Source of the DNA: Rhabdornis inornatus
Lineage: Eukaryota; Chordata; Aves; Passeriformes; Rhabdornithidae
Assembly (NCBI GenBank): GCA_013397075.1
Contig: VWZS01002413.1
Coordinates: forward strand, 104,876 to 168,875
Direction: 5' to 3'
DNA length: 64,000 bases
Below, piece by piece: positions 24,546 to 35,919 of the stretch. Position 1 is the stretch's first letter. Each line of letters begins with the position of its first letter. Under the pieces are notes generated by a model. It made no database searches. It was not told the DNA's origin and worked only from the letters and a program-made list of their open reading frames with translations. Position numbers and translations under genes: made by a program.

Positions 24546-26780
24546 ATGAAGAGCTACAAGAAAGCAAAAGGTTGCCCTGGGGCCCACCAGGTCCTGCCAG
24601 AGGCTCCCAGATTTGCCCACTTTGGTATAAAATCCACCTTGGCCTCTCAGGGGTTTGAGCACCTGCTGTGCTGCAGAGGTTTGGTGGAACTCTGAACCCC
24701 ACAAATAAGAATCACTCCCAGGGGTTTGCAGGGTAAGGAGCTCAGCACTGGTTGAGCTTGAGAGCTCCAGGCCCAGGACTTGAGACACTGTGTGAGTATA
24801 AAAAGATCTCAGTTCAGACCCTGGCCTGAGGGACACGGTGCCAGCAAGGGAGAGCAGCAAGAGAGGGCAGAGGTGAAGAGCAGGAGATCAGAAATCATTG
24901 CTCAGAAAAGAGCAGGGAAAGCCATAGTCAGGGTCAGGCCTGAGGCATCATCCCACCCCTACCTGAGTTTTGTATCCCCTCCTCTGCTTCTTAATCATCT
25001 GTTATTTGAGGGTGAGATTTGTTTTATTAGAGAAAAATAACCGAAACAAAACACCATTTATCTGGGTGATTAGCTGTGAGGTGTGTCGAAGACGGGGAGG
25101 AATCCAAGTTAATTATTATCTGTCAGTGCAGTAGACGGAAAGTGGATGGATTGAGAAGGTCACAAGGCTGGCCATGAGGGATGGGATTGCAGCACAAGGT
25201 GCCTGGGAGCAGGATCAGTTCCAGCAGGGTGCTGAGCACCAGGTCAGGAGGTGGTGGCAGAGGAGGCATTTCCAGCGGTCCTTAGCAGTGAGGAGGAACT
25301 CTGTGCTGGCAGAAGGACAAAAGGACCTGTACCAAGAGCCAGCAGGGAAAATAGAGACACACTCAAGTGGAGCCAGGCCAGAACCCATCAGAGGGGATGG
25401 AGGGACAGAGCTGGGCAGCCCAGCACAGCTCACCCTCACCCAGGCTGGATGAAGCTGCTTTTTGCAGCCACCCCAGAAGTCCCTGACTCCCAGCCCCAAG
25501 GAGACGTCACCACCTCAGTTATCAGTTCCAAAGGAAGGGCGTGGACCAGCGGGGGAGATGTGAGGAGCCCCACGTTCCTCAGGTGGCCTTTGGGCAAACA
25601 CAGCGGCTGGGCATGGAGCTCCTTCCTCCCAGGCCCTGTTTACAGACCTGCTGGGCCCAGCCTGGCTGTTATCACTGCTAAGAGCACAGATAGCACCATT
25701 AATAAGCACCCTGCTGATAGCACAGGGGCAAACATCGCTCCTAACATTTACCAGTTTTCCCCAAGCTCTGAGTAAAGGCAGCTTCTCCAGGGCAGGATTC
25801 CTGTGATCGATCCAGTGAGCTGGACTCACCTTCTCCTCTCCTGCACGCTTGCTTACTTAATGACCTAGTTAAACTCATGTCAATACATTCCAGTAAAACA
25901 GCTGCTCCTCTTCAAATTAAGGACCAAGTAAGGAGGATTAACCCATCTTCCAGGGCTTTAAAACTCCTCTGGGTTCAATTTCAGCTCCAAAGCCAAGATA
26001 GGGCAAGTCAGGCTAGGAAGGATGCCTCATCTCGGCAACACAGATGCCCAGCCCCATTGACAAAACTACTGAAGCACAGCAGGCACCACCATTTTATTTC
26101 AGACCCATCTTTGAAGGAAAAACCTCCAATTTCAGCCAAACTTTAGGATACAATCGGACTCATGGCCTCCATTTCCCACTTCTGTATGGCCACCCAAATT
26201 CAGGATCATAGCACTGAAAAAGAGCAGGCTTGTTAATGCCTTGCACAGAAATATTTGGCTTTGGCCAACAAAGACGCCACCACACGGCTCTTGGGGTATC
26301 CCAGTTCTCTGCTGAGTCTGGAACAGAGTCTGGAAAAGAGCCAGGCCCCTGAAAGAGCTCACTTGCTCTCAGGAGATCTCAAAACAGGAAAGCAAGGAGC
26401 AAGGACATCCAAGCAGGCTGTCCAGACAGGCTGGAGATGCTGATGCTTTGGGGGAAGGCAGAACAAATCCAGCCATGAGCATTCATGGACACCTGCCCAG
26501 ACTGGAGCACCTGGGCTCCACCACGGCAGTGCAAGGGGCTGGTCAGACATTAAACATGACCCTTCTGCTGGCAGACATCAAACAATGGCTGCACCAGCAC
26601 ACGCGGGGTGTGTATGTCTCACCCAGGAGAAACGGGCCCCTTTCAGTCTTGTTTTCCATCCCTTTCGTCACATCCCCACACACGATAACCTGTGCTCCCC
26701 CAACCACTCCTACCCCTAATCAGTTTCTTGGGAATTATTTCATGGCTCTGAACTCCCAGCTCATGTATTTGCCAGCTGTA

Positions 26781-26949
26781 AGGACCTCAGGGCTTGGAAG
26801 TTCATCCTGGGACACACGAGTAAGTCCTCTCCTTCCAAGGAGAGGTCCATCCTTTCCTGATGGACCCTCTAAACTCACCAACTCAGAAATGCTGAATCCC
26901 TCCTGCCAGCCACAAAACCTGAGGCATCAGCTCCCCAGAGAGTCCCAAG
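26781..26949 (+). repeat. Direct repeat copy A
   Basis: Begins AGGACCTCAGGGCTTGG and ends AGAGTCCCAAG. It aligns along its whole length with 28011-28183, with substitutions and small indels. It carries an internal 8-bp inverted repeat, GGTCCATC...GATGGACC. Confidence 0.85.
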
Positions 26950-28010
26950 CCAGAATCAAAAGCCAGAATCCTGCAAAAGGAGAGGGATCAAGAACAGCAC
27001 AACTTGGACCTAAAGCATCCCTGACCACACATGGCCAAGACTGTGGGGCTGGCACATGTGCGTCTCACTATGAAGCCAGCATTAGTAGGTTGTAGTTAAC
27101 ACCCCCAAAAGCATCACCTTTCTGCCAAAAAGGCATCAAACTGGTGTCATTCCTGCACCAGTGCAGGGGTGGACTGTGAGCTATATCTTTTGGGTAAGAT
27201 TTGTGCCCTGGATAAAAGCAAAAAGAAATGGTACACATAAGAAAAAAATCTTAGGATTTACCTAAGAACAAGGGAGTGGGGAACTCAAGTAAATCCTGGC
27301 CAAGGCAGTGCAGGTAAGCACTCCCAGCACAAGCCTGTGCCAGGAGATTAGCTCTACACCTGCCTGAGCTGTGGCACAAATTAGTCACCACCGTTTGTGG
27401 TTTCACCAGTTGGCACATCCTGCGCCAAGCCCGTTGGTGTGAGGCAACCCAGCAGGTGCATAAAAGAGCTGTTCCCCATTGGCTGCCTGTAGCAGGTCTG
27501 AGAGCTTCCCACTGAGTAATTTATGTAATGACAATAATAGACACAAAGTAAACAAGGTGGAAAGAAAATAAATCAATGGGGTGGGAGCAGAGGCTGCATT
27601 TAGTGAGGAGCAGTCCTGTCTGCACCTTGGACTGTCGGAGTCTCCCGTGCATCCTGGTGGCATTACAGCCACTGGTTTGGGATCAGCTGCATCCAAGGCT
27701 GTACCAGCTCCTCAGGCAGCAGGAGGCTGCAGGCAGGTAAGGGCTGCCTTTGGCTGCTCCCCCCAGCACAGCTATGGGGTCAAGGGCTTGGGGTCCCCTC
27801 TGTGTGCAGCCCTGTCTGGGCACTTGTGTACCTCCTGGTGCAGCCTGAATGGGCTTCCTGCTGATTTTATGGCCCCTAAGCTCCCTTTGGAGCAGAGGAG
27901 TTATGGCCCTAGAAGAGAGAAGGGAGTTCACCCCTCTGCTACCAAGTTGGGAGAATTTTAGAGAAAAATGGGGAAGATTTTAGGATCAATCTCCACCAAG
28001 AGAAATGCCA

Positions 28011-28183
28011 AGGAACTCAGGGCTTGGGGGTTCATCCTGGGACGCACAAATTAATCTTCTCCTTCCATGGAGAGGTCCATCCTCTCCTAATGGACCCTCT
28101 AAACTCACCAACTTAGAGAGAAATGCTGAATCACTGCTGGCAGCCACAAAACCTAGGGGATCAGCTCACCTCAGAGTCCCAAG
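28011..28183 (+). repeat. Direct repeat copy B
   Basis: Begins AGGAACTCAGGGCTTGG, shares GACCCTCTAAACTCACCAAC and AGCCACAAAACCT with copy A, and ends AGAGTCCCAAG. The start-to-start offset from copy A is 1230 bases. The inner hairpin has one mismatch here. Confidence 0.85.
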
Positions 28184-29231
28184 GGCAAGGGCAGATAGAG
28201 CACCTCTGTGTATATGCAAAAGAAAAGGGAAACACTAAATTTTAATCCCTTCTCAAACAACTTCTCCCCAAGACTACCTATCACAGAATGTTTAAGGTTC
28301 TCCCCACTCTCAAACACATCTCAGGAGGCTTTTTTTTCACTCCAGCCACCCTTCACTAAAAGCAGAGCCACGCCCTGGAATGAAAGCATCTTTACATGTA
28401 CCAAATCTATAAAGAGGCTGATCTTGCCTGATTTCTTTATGTGAGCAAGATTTCCCTCTTGAGAACAATATAGCCCTACCAAGATTTTATCAAAAGATGG
28501 ATGGAAAAGCTCCCAGATTGAATGTCTACCTGGGCCAATCCCTCCAGCTCCTCTGTGTCAGTGTCCTCACAGCCTTGTGCTACAAGAGGAAAAAGAAAGA
28601 AAAACAGGTACTGATTGTTTCCCAGTCTCAACCCACCTGGGTGGGAGTTTGGATCTTCTCCCAGCAGCTTATTCCAAACTTTACAGACCCTTTGTTTTTT
28701 CTCTCCAACTCTGCCACAATTTCTGTGACCGTCCAAGGAGCTCGTAACTCTCAGAGCCCAAAACCAAAATGAAGTTGGACCCATCAACCGAAAATCAAAC
28801 AACTCTGAATTTCAGAGCAGGTCTAAGCTTGCTCTTCATTTCCACCTAATCCTTACAGCAACAAAGGGAAAGGAGAAACCAAGGCTGGAGAAGGTGTGAA
28901 AGGTGAGGGTGAGAATGGTTTGTACTGGTGGGGCAGGGCAGAGATATCAAACACCCACTTTAATGCCAGTGTCTCTGGACAGGTTTTGGGAGAAGAACCT
29001 TTTCCCTGCAATGACTCTGTCCACTGGGAAATTTTTAATGTCTAACCTGGGCTAAAAACCAATCTCCTTTTCCCCTTCATCCAGCTTCTGGAGAAGGAAG
29101 GAGAAGCTGCAAGCAAGGAAGGGAGGTCACCACACAAGTGGCCTTCACAGCAGAGCATACAACCTCCCATCTCAGCACATCCCCCCTTTAAACCTCCCCT
29201 CTTTTCAATGCAGCAAGTGATACCCAGGCAG

Positions 29232-29246
29232 ATGAGCCATGTCTGA
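29232..29246 (+). other. Upstream ATG overlapping the OTOP3 start
   Basis: An out-of-frame ATG seven bases before the OTOP3 ATG opens ATG AGC CAT GTC TGA, so a four-codon uORF spans the true start. It would lower initiation or force leaky scanning if transcription begins upstream of it. Confidence 0.5.
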
Positions 29247-29623
29247 CAAGAAAGCCTCCAGGCCCTGCCATCACTGCAAGAGCAAGTCAGCATCAATCCC
29301 AACAGACACCTCCAAGATCCACTATGAGAAGTTCTGGCTGTACCGTCACTGCTCTTCAGTGCAGCAGAGGGACCGGCAGGCTCAGAAGGCTGGGCAGCTC
29401 TTCTCAGGGCTGCTGGCCATGAACGTGGTGTTTCTGGGCAGTGCCTTCATCAGCAGCATGATCTTCAACAAGGTGGCCATCACTCTGGCTGATGTCTGGA
29501 TCCTGCTCTCCATCCTCAAGGTCTTGTGCCTGTTCTGGATTATTTATTACCTGCTGGGCACCAGCCGGCAGCCACACGCCGTGCTCTACCGGGACTCCCA
29601 TGCTGGAGCCATTTGGATTAGGG
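29239..29623 (+). CDS. OTOP3: OTOP3 coding exon 1
   Basis: Residues 1-128 plus one base: a Cys/Lys-rich tail, then helices 1 and 2. Donor AGGG|GTAAAT, phase 1. The acceptor-like TTTTCAATGCAG ends at 29213. The tail is shorter than the recalled human N-terminus. Confidence 0.9.
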
Positions 29624-32600
29624 GTAAATTCTGTTTTTATATTCTCTCATGCCTTCTCCCAAAGACTTGAAAGGCAAATATATTTGCCCCTGTTACTAGA
29701 AGAGCTAGAAGCCATAGGATATGCAGTTAGGGCACTGGGAATCTCCCAGTTCCTGTCAGGCTGATGGGAGCAGCGGGTGCCACAGAGTGGAACCACAGCA
29801 GACAGGAAAGCCTGAAACTCGGCTTCCCTTCAGCCTCCAGTCAAACTTCGCTCTCTGGTCCCTTCACAAAGAGAAATCCAGGCATAACCCCTTTCCAGAA
29901 CAGCAACTGAGCACCATAGGAAAGGTTTTAGGCAGGAGCACTTCGAAAAGTGAGAGGAGAATCACTGTGTTTATCCTCCAAGAGCACCAGTGGCCCTATG
30001 TCATCATCATCCTTGTTTAACATCAGCACAGCCTTGTTGCCAGGGAAGGATTCTTACCCATTGAATCACATCCCAGTGACACCCAGGCTTTCCTGAGAGA
30101 TTTTCCCTTCAATATTTGCCCCACTTTGAAAATTCACCCTTCTCCCAGCAGCCCTGCCTCTGGTTTATAACGGAATTTTTAATTAGGCACTGTCTTGTTA
30201 ACTAAGCATGGAGAATCAATCGAAGGAATTTGCAAGGTACTTGAGTACCTAAAGCTGCAGAGACATGTCCAAGGCAAACAGGAGAAACAATCAAGGGTCC
30301 CAGCTTCTGCAGATGGGGCTGCTACAAGCCTTAGCAGACCTGTGGTCATCTCAGGTTTCATCCACAAGGCAGAAAGCATCACCCACCATTAACTTACCCC
30401 CATCATTCCAGATTGTACAGAAAAGCCTAAAAACGCCATCCCCACCCTGTTATCCAAGCACAAGAAAATTTTGCATTGCAAAAAATGCACCTTGCATTTT
30501 CCTAACACCTTTAACCAACCAAAGCACACAATCAGGTTCAGGAATAAGTCTCTCCTTTGTCCTCATCTCCTAAAATCATGAGAATTCCAGGAGAGAGACT
30601 GCCAGCTCCACACAAATCCAAGAAACACAAGTCCTCCTGTCCCCAGCCAAGCTCAGATGCTCCACAGAAATGCTTGTGTTTATTTACTGGTCCTTTGCTG
30701 TTTGTCCAGGGTCAGTGCTGTTGTTTGGCAGTTGCAGCATCCTCCTGAATGTGTTTCAGATTGGCTACAGCACAATCCTCATCCACTGCAAATCCAGGGT
30801 GGAAATTGTGTTCCCCAGCATTGGAATCCTTTTTATTTGCACTCAGGTACTGTACATAACCCTTCTGGAAGCTTGTTTATTCTCTCTGTCCCATTCCTGG
30901 GAGTCCCAGGGTTGGGGGGAAGCTGGGAGATATGGGAAAGTGAATGAACATGGGTCATTCTCCTGAGCATTGAAAGCATTAAAGCATCACACACCATTTC
31001 AAATGCTGTGTGCCACATTGAGAGACAGGGGAGAAAGATTCAAAAATTATTCTAGAAATACCTGACATACCATAGGGTCCAGAGGAATTTGCTTTGAAGG
31101 AAAGTAAGGAGAGAGGAGAGGAAATTTCAGGTTTTGCCAGAGATGTCTTTGCAGCAGTTTGACCCTCAGCCCCTCTTTGTATTTGCCAATCCATCCGCCC
31201 AACAAAATCCTTTGCATACAAAGATATCTCACACCATTTTCACATTGTTACTCAACACCAGCCCTCTTCTTTACAGACCCAAAGCCATATTTGAAAAGTA
31301 AACTTATTCCCACCTCAGCAGCAAACACCCACATGAACAGAGGAACACAGGGCTCCAGGATGTGCATTCAGGGCAGTCACACATAAATGCTGCCCTTACC
31401 CAAGGATGCCAGCACCTGCCTCAGCACTGGGGTGCAGGTGCACACATGTCCCTGCACTCTTGCACAGGGGCAGGTCTGCTCCTGCTTGGACCTGTACCTT
31501 CTTGTCTACCTGTCCCTTTCCACCCTTTGTGCAGCCAGCTGCCAACTTCACCCTGCTCACGCTGTTATTGTTCTCCACTTGCAGGCTTACTTTCTGTGGC
31601 ATCACTCTAAGGACTGCATTCAAGTCCAGCACAATTTCACCAGGTAAAAAACTAGGATAAAAAATGCCTTCTATTGCTCTAAAGGAACTTTTCCTTTCTG
31701 CCTGTGATATCCATTACGATTCCTCCTAGAACTTTCATCTGATCCTACACAGACCCTATATTTTGGGTCACACAAGAACCAAACTATGTGTTGTTCAGAC
31801 CCATCCTCCCTCCACTGACCTGGGCTCACCAGCTCCCTTCAGTTTGCCTTTGTGCCTTGGAGTGCTGCAAAGCTTGTTCCTTCCTCCCAAACGTCTTCCT
31901 GCTGTGTGTCTCAGAGACCAGCTCACAGACCAGAGGATGGGGGAGGGTGGTCTCCCCATTCCTATCACTAAAAGCTTAGGCTAGTTTCAGCAGGCACTGC
32001 CTGTTCTGCTCCTTTGGAAATTGCAAGTGGGAATGTGCTCAGCTATGTTTGTGCAAAGCCACACCCCACGGGCCTCAGGCAGAGCAGTCACACACACTCC
32101 ATGTGTGCTCAAACCTGTGCATGGGCCAGCATGGAGAAGGACACACTGGCCATGAACCATCTCCAAACATTGTACAAGTCCTGTGTCTCCTCCCAGGTGT
32201 GGGCTGATGCTGACCATAGCCACCAACCTTCTTCTCTGGCTCCTGGCTGTGACCAATGACACCCTGCACATCGAGATCGAGTCTCAGCTGCGCGAGGTGG
32301 AGGAGCGGTTCGCAGGCAAGGCTCCTTCTTCACATCCCCATTGGTGTTAGGCTGACACAGCTGACTCCCAGGGAAATAACATTTCACAGAACCACAGAAT
32401 CACAGAATATACTGAGTTGGAAGGGACTCACAAGGATCATCAAGTCCAGTTCTTGCCCCTGTACAAGACCATCCCCAAGTACTCCACCATGTGCCCCAGA
32501 GTATTGTCCAAACACTTTGTGAACTCTGTCAGGCTTGGTGCTGGTGCACTTCTCTGGGGAGCCTCTGGGTCTCAGTGATTCAGATATCTCCAGTTCCATT

Positions 32601-34954
32601 AAATGCTGCAACTTCCCTATTATTGGAGGTTGCCTCAAGGAAATGGGTTGCAAGGGGAGAAGATCTTTACCTGGAGGGAGGGGATCTGCTATGAAACCCT
32701 GAAACTGAGGGCTAGGAAAGGAAAAGCCCAGCATAAATTAACATTTTTGCTCACTTTTTCCTATTAACTGCAAGTGCAAGATTGCCAGACTAGAGGAGGC
32801 TCATGTAATCACTGTGGTCTTCTTTCTGAGGATATAAAGAAACAAAGGGGAATCTAATATTCCAGGGGTAGAAATAGAAAAGGCTTTGTTGTGAAGGAAG
32901 AGGAGTGTCTCATCCAGCACCTATGGCGTTGACCATAGGTAGGAAAAGACATTAGCTAAACTGTGTTATTCTGAATCCTCATATTCTTTAGGTCTGAGCA
33001 GTAGCTATTTAACTTCCTGCTGATCCCTGTTTCTGAGGCACAGACACACATGTTGTGCCTGCACACAAGAAACTCCCAAAGACAGCCGTGCCATCCAGGC
33101 CATCTCCCTCTTAACTGTCACCTTCCTCTTCTCATGCTCCAGGCAACACTACCTTGTGTACATGTCCAAACATGACCATCTGCAAAGTCTTCCAGAAGGG
33201 CTACATCCTGCTCTACCCCTTCAACACCGAGTACTGCCTGGTCTGCTGCTCCGTGCTCTACGTCATGTGGAAGAACGTGGGGAGACGCATCAGCCACCAC
33301 CAGATCCCGCACACCAAGCCCAAATTCAAGCTCCAGGGGGTGGTCTTTGGGCCACTGCTGGGCACCAGTGCTGTAATCATCGGGGCCTGTGTCTTCATGA
33401 TGTACCAGATCCAGGCCACCAGCTTGGTCCCCAGCCACCAGGTCTTTGTGATCTATTATTCCTACTACATTGTGCTTCTGCCCCTGATGAGCGTGGGCGC
33501 CGTGATAGGGACAATCGTCCACGCCTTGGAAAAAAAGGAGCTGGACACGTTGAAGAACCCAACCCGCAGCCTGGACGTGGTCCTGCTGATGGGAGCAGCC
33601 CTCGGTCAAATCGGCATGTCCTACTTCTCCATTGTGGCCCTGGTGGCCACTGACCCCAGGGACCTGCTGAACAGCCTCGCCCTGTCCTACTCTGTCCTCA
33701 TCATCTTTCAGAACATCACCCAAAATGTTTTTGTCATCGACGGGCTCCACCGGCGGCGCATTGTAGCAGAAACTGAGGCCAAACACGCTGGAGACACCGG
33801 GCAGCACACAGAGCTGCCTGGGGAAGAAGAGACCACGCTGAGCAGCAAACAGGAGCACAGCCAGACACCTCCTGGCAAGGAGGAAGACACTAAAGAACAG
33901 AATGGTGAAGTCTACAGCCAGAGACGAGTGAGCGTGCTGGAGCTGGGACAGGAGATCCGGAAAGCTTCCCTGTCCTACATCCATACCTACTCTAACCTGA
34001 GCTGGAAGAGAAGAGTATTGAGGGAGATCTCATTCTTCTTGGTTTTGTGCAACATCATAGTAAGTATTGCGCTCTCTCCTCCGTCACAGCTCTGGCTGAG
34101 CCACAGTGACCTGTGACACAGGCGTGATCTCTTTGTCTTTCTCTTGTATTCCAGACAAAACACCTTTGCCCACCAACCTACTGGTGAGGCAAGTAAAGAC
34201 CAGTTTTGCTGTTAATACTCCACCCTTATAATTGGAAAGTCTCTCTTTTACCCTTAGAGTCAAGTATTACCGGGTTTCATGGGTGCATGGAAGAGACAAC
34301 TAATAAATGCTTACTTGCCAAGATTTTAACCTCTGAGAAAAACCCCATTAGGCTCATTAAGGGTGTTTCATGAGAAATGTGAAAGAAAATGTGAGGCACC
34401 AGCATTAAGTCTCTGTAAACATGAGTCTCCAGGCTTGAAACTCACCCAGTAAAGTACGCTGTGGTCTGGGATCTTGAATGAACGCTGCAGCCTCAACCCA
34501 GTGAAAACACATTGCCCAGGGAAATAGTGAATAGTAGAAAGATGAAGCAGGCTGGGGCAGAATGGGACTGTCATTAGGTTTCCAGGGATTCAACAGGATT
34601 TTAATTACAGCAAGAAGTTAACAGCATAGCTATGGGATTTTCCTTCTCCTCCCTGGCAAGGAGACTACTGTGATACTCCTGAAATATTCCTACAACCACT
34701 TGAGCCAGTGCTGAGATTAGGGTGCAGGTAGAGGACAGTTTATCATCCTCTGACTTGTATTTCTTTCCCTCACATCTCTCCAGCTGTGGGTCATGCCCAC
34801 ATTTGGGGCTCACCCCATCTTCGAGAATGCAATGGAAAGGTCATTTTATGGCTACTCCACCTGGTTTGTGATCGTGAACTTCGGACTCCCACTGGGTGTG
34901 TTTTACCGCATGCACTCAGTCGGGGGACTCCTGGAGATCTATGTGACAGCCTGA
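29239..34954 (+). CDS. OTOP3: OTOP3, otopetrin-3 proton channel
   Basis: Six coding exons (29239-29623, 30710-30846, 31585-31643, 32197-32315, 33143-34059, 34784-34954) join in phases 1, 0, 2, 1, 0 to give 595 aa (human 596). It is a multi-helix otopetrin with the blocks RDRQAQKAGQLFSGLLAMNV, YPFNTEYCLVCC, YVMWKNVGRR, NPTRSLDVVLLMGAALGQ, FVIDGLHRRR and GVFYRMHSVGG. These match recalled OTOP3 better than OTOP2, notably at the N-terminus and in HSVGGLLE. OTOP3 is known as an acid-activated proton channel of the plasma membrane. The loop between the last helices of exon 5 is long and charged (Glu/Lys/Gln-rich). Intron 4 appears to use a GC donor. Exon sizes and phases show shared origin with OTOP2. 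The ATG follows an acceptor-like site, so a non-coding 5' exon is likely. Confidence 0.95.
30710..30846 (+). CDS. OTOP3: OTOP3 coding exon 2
   Basis: 137 bases, residues 129-174. Acceptor TTTGTCCAG, donor CTCAG|GTACTG. It aligns with OTOP2 exon 2 in length and phase. Confidence 0.93.
31585..31643 (+). CDS. OTOP3: OTOP3 coding exon 3
   Basis: 59 bases encoding AYFLWHHSKDCIQVQHNFT plus two bases. Acceptor TCCACTTGCAG, donor CCAG|GTAAAA, phase 2. Confidence 0.93.
32197..32315 (+). CDS. OTOP3: OTOP3 coding exon 4
   Basis: 119 bases, the end of codon 194 through residue 233 plus one base: CGLMLTIATNLLLWLLAVTND and a charged loop. Acceptor CTCCTCCCAG. The only frame-compatible end is CGCAG|GCAAGG, a GC donor. 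Confidence 0.88.
32316..32321 (+). other. OTOP3: Non-canonical GC splice donor, OTOP3 intron 4
   Basis: The intron starts GCAAGG after GCAG. Phase 1 is required by exon 5, which begins GC|AAC after its AG, and by the OTOP2 equivalent. The nearest GT upstream (GAG|GTGGAG) would give phase 0 and break the frame. Confidence 0.8.
32384..32570 (-). mobile_element. CR1 LINE 3'-end fragment in OTOP3 intron 4
   Basis: Three octamer units, TCACAGAA CCACAGAA TCACAGAA (32384-32407), form the inverted CR1 tail. They are followed by GAGTTGGAAGGGACTCACAA and the typical CR1 3' region to about 32570. The element is inserted antisense to OTOP3 and 5'-truncated. Confidence 0.9.
33143..34059 (+). CDS. OTOP3: OTOP3 coding exon 5
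   Basis: 917 bases, the end of codon 234 through residue 539. Acceptor CATGCTCCAG, donor ATCATA|GTAAGT, phase 0. Contains NPTRSLDVVLLMGAALGQ and a hydrophilic Glu/Gln/Lys-rich loop before the final helices. NTT and NMT sequons lie near its start. Confidence 0.94.
34784..34954 (+). CDS. OTOP3: OTOP3 coding exon 6
   Basis: 171 bases, residues 540-595 and TGA, the same length as OTOP2 exon 6. Acceptor CATCTCTCCAG. It ends MHSVGGLLEIYVTA. Confidence 0.95.
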   Translation: MWVMPTFGAHPIFENAMERSFYGYSTWFVIVNFGLPLGVFYRMHSVGGLLEIYVTA

Positions 34955-35387
34955 GGCAAGCTGGACCCCCACCCCAGGGGCTGGGAAGAATCACTGATGC
35001 TGAACAAAGATGCAGTGAGCAGCAGATATGCACGTGGAAACTCCTAAGATTTTTTTCCCTCCAGCTTCTGCTTGAACTTCTCCTGGTACAACATCACCAT
35101 GAATTTCAGAAAAGGTTCTTTCATATTATCCTCTTCCACCATAAAGAATAGACTCAAAGCCCATAAACAAACTCTCACTGCTCTCAGGAATCATGCATGC
35201 AGTTAGCAGTCTGCTAGTGGATGCTGTTTGGCACCAAATGGGACTTTACCAACACCTATTGAGATTTTCCAGACAAAAGAATGCAAGGGCAGCCTCCAGC
35301 AAAAGCAAAGAAGACTGCCCTGCACCAATTCAGAAAATCAAAAGCAATCAAAAAACAAAAGCTATAACATGACTTTACCTTACCGAG

Positions 35388-35393
35388 AATAAA
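35388..35393 (+). terminator. OTOP3: OTOP3 poly(A) signal candidate
   Basis: AATAAA about 430 bases after the OTOP3 stop. A second AATAAA lies at 35819-35824. Assignment is by position only. Confidence 0.5.
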
Positions 35394-35531
35394 CACTACT
35401 TCTTCCTACAGGCACTCCCAGAGCCTCAAGTGGGAATCACTAGGGAAGCACTGTGGGTGATCTTTACTCACCACAGATGATGTTATCACTGGTATGGACT
35501 AGCCAGGGTCCCATCCTTGCACACAGGGCTA

Positions 35532-35607
35532 GTTCAAGAGCAAGCCACTGCCACATCCATTGTGAATCAGTTCAAAGAGCAAGCCACTGCCACATCCATT
35601 GTGAATC
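35532..35607 (+). repeat. Tandem duplication, 38-bp unit
   Basis: Copies 35532-35569 and 35570-35607 share GCAAGCCACTGCCACATCC and the following bases exactly. They differ by one A in the GTTCAA(A)GAGC start and in the terminal base. Confidence 0.93.
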
Positions 35608-35919
35608 TCTCCCCACGCCAATACTTTAGACCTTGCTGCTGCCTTGCACATCCACAAACCTTTCTCAACATCACCATGCACAAAGGAAGGTGGCTGCAGT
35701 GAGCTGCCTGATCAAAGACCCATCAGGATGTGTTCCATGGGGATGCCTGCTTTGACAGCACGTGAGAGAGCAAGGAGCTTGTCACTATGGGTCATAAATC
35801 CAGAGACTGATGAATGGAAATAAAGAGATTGAATTCTCATGTGTGTCTTGCGAAATTTCTGGGTCTGCTCTGTACTCAATGGACTCAAAGTCAACTCATT
35901 TAAATCACTTTTGCATTCA

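Larger units (their letters stand above)
22651..29213. other. Intergenic region between OTOP2 and OTOP3
   Basis: About 6.5 kb with no coding exon I can support. It contains a perfect inverted repeat (24515-24545), an AT-rich block near 25060-25130, a cluster of GATA-like motifs around 25668-25725, and a pair of diverged direct repeats (26781-26949 and 28011-28183). A non-coding OTOP3 exon and promoter are expected here, but their position is not visible. Confidence 0.6.

Noticed and set aside
26448..27095. Plus-strand open frame of 215 codons
   Set aside because: It runs through copy A of the direct repeat, and copy B does not keep the frame. No family resemblance.
27455..27485. GCATAAAAG followed by CCATTGG, a possible TATA/CCAAT promoter
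   Set aside because: The order and spacing of the two motifs fit neither strand's normal promoter layout, and no exon follows.
33118..33984. Minus-strand open frame of 288 codons opposite OTOP3 exon 5
   Set aside because: Antisense shadow of the OTOP3 exon, with the same composition pattern as the OTOP2 shadow.
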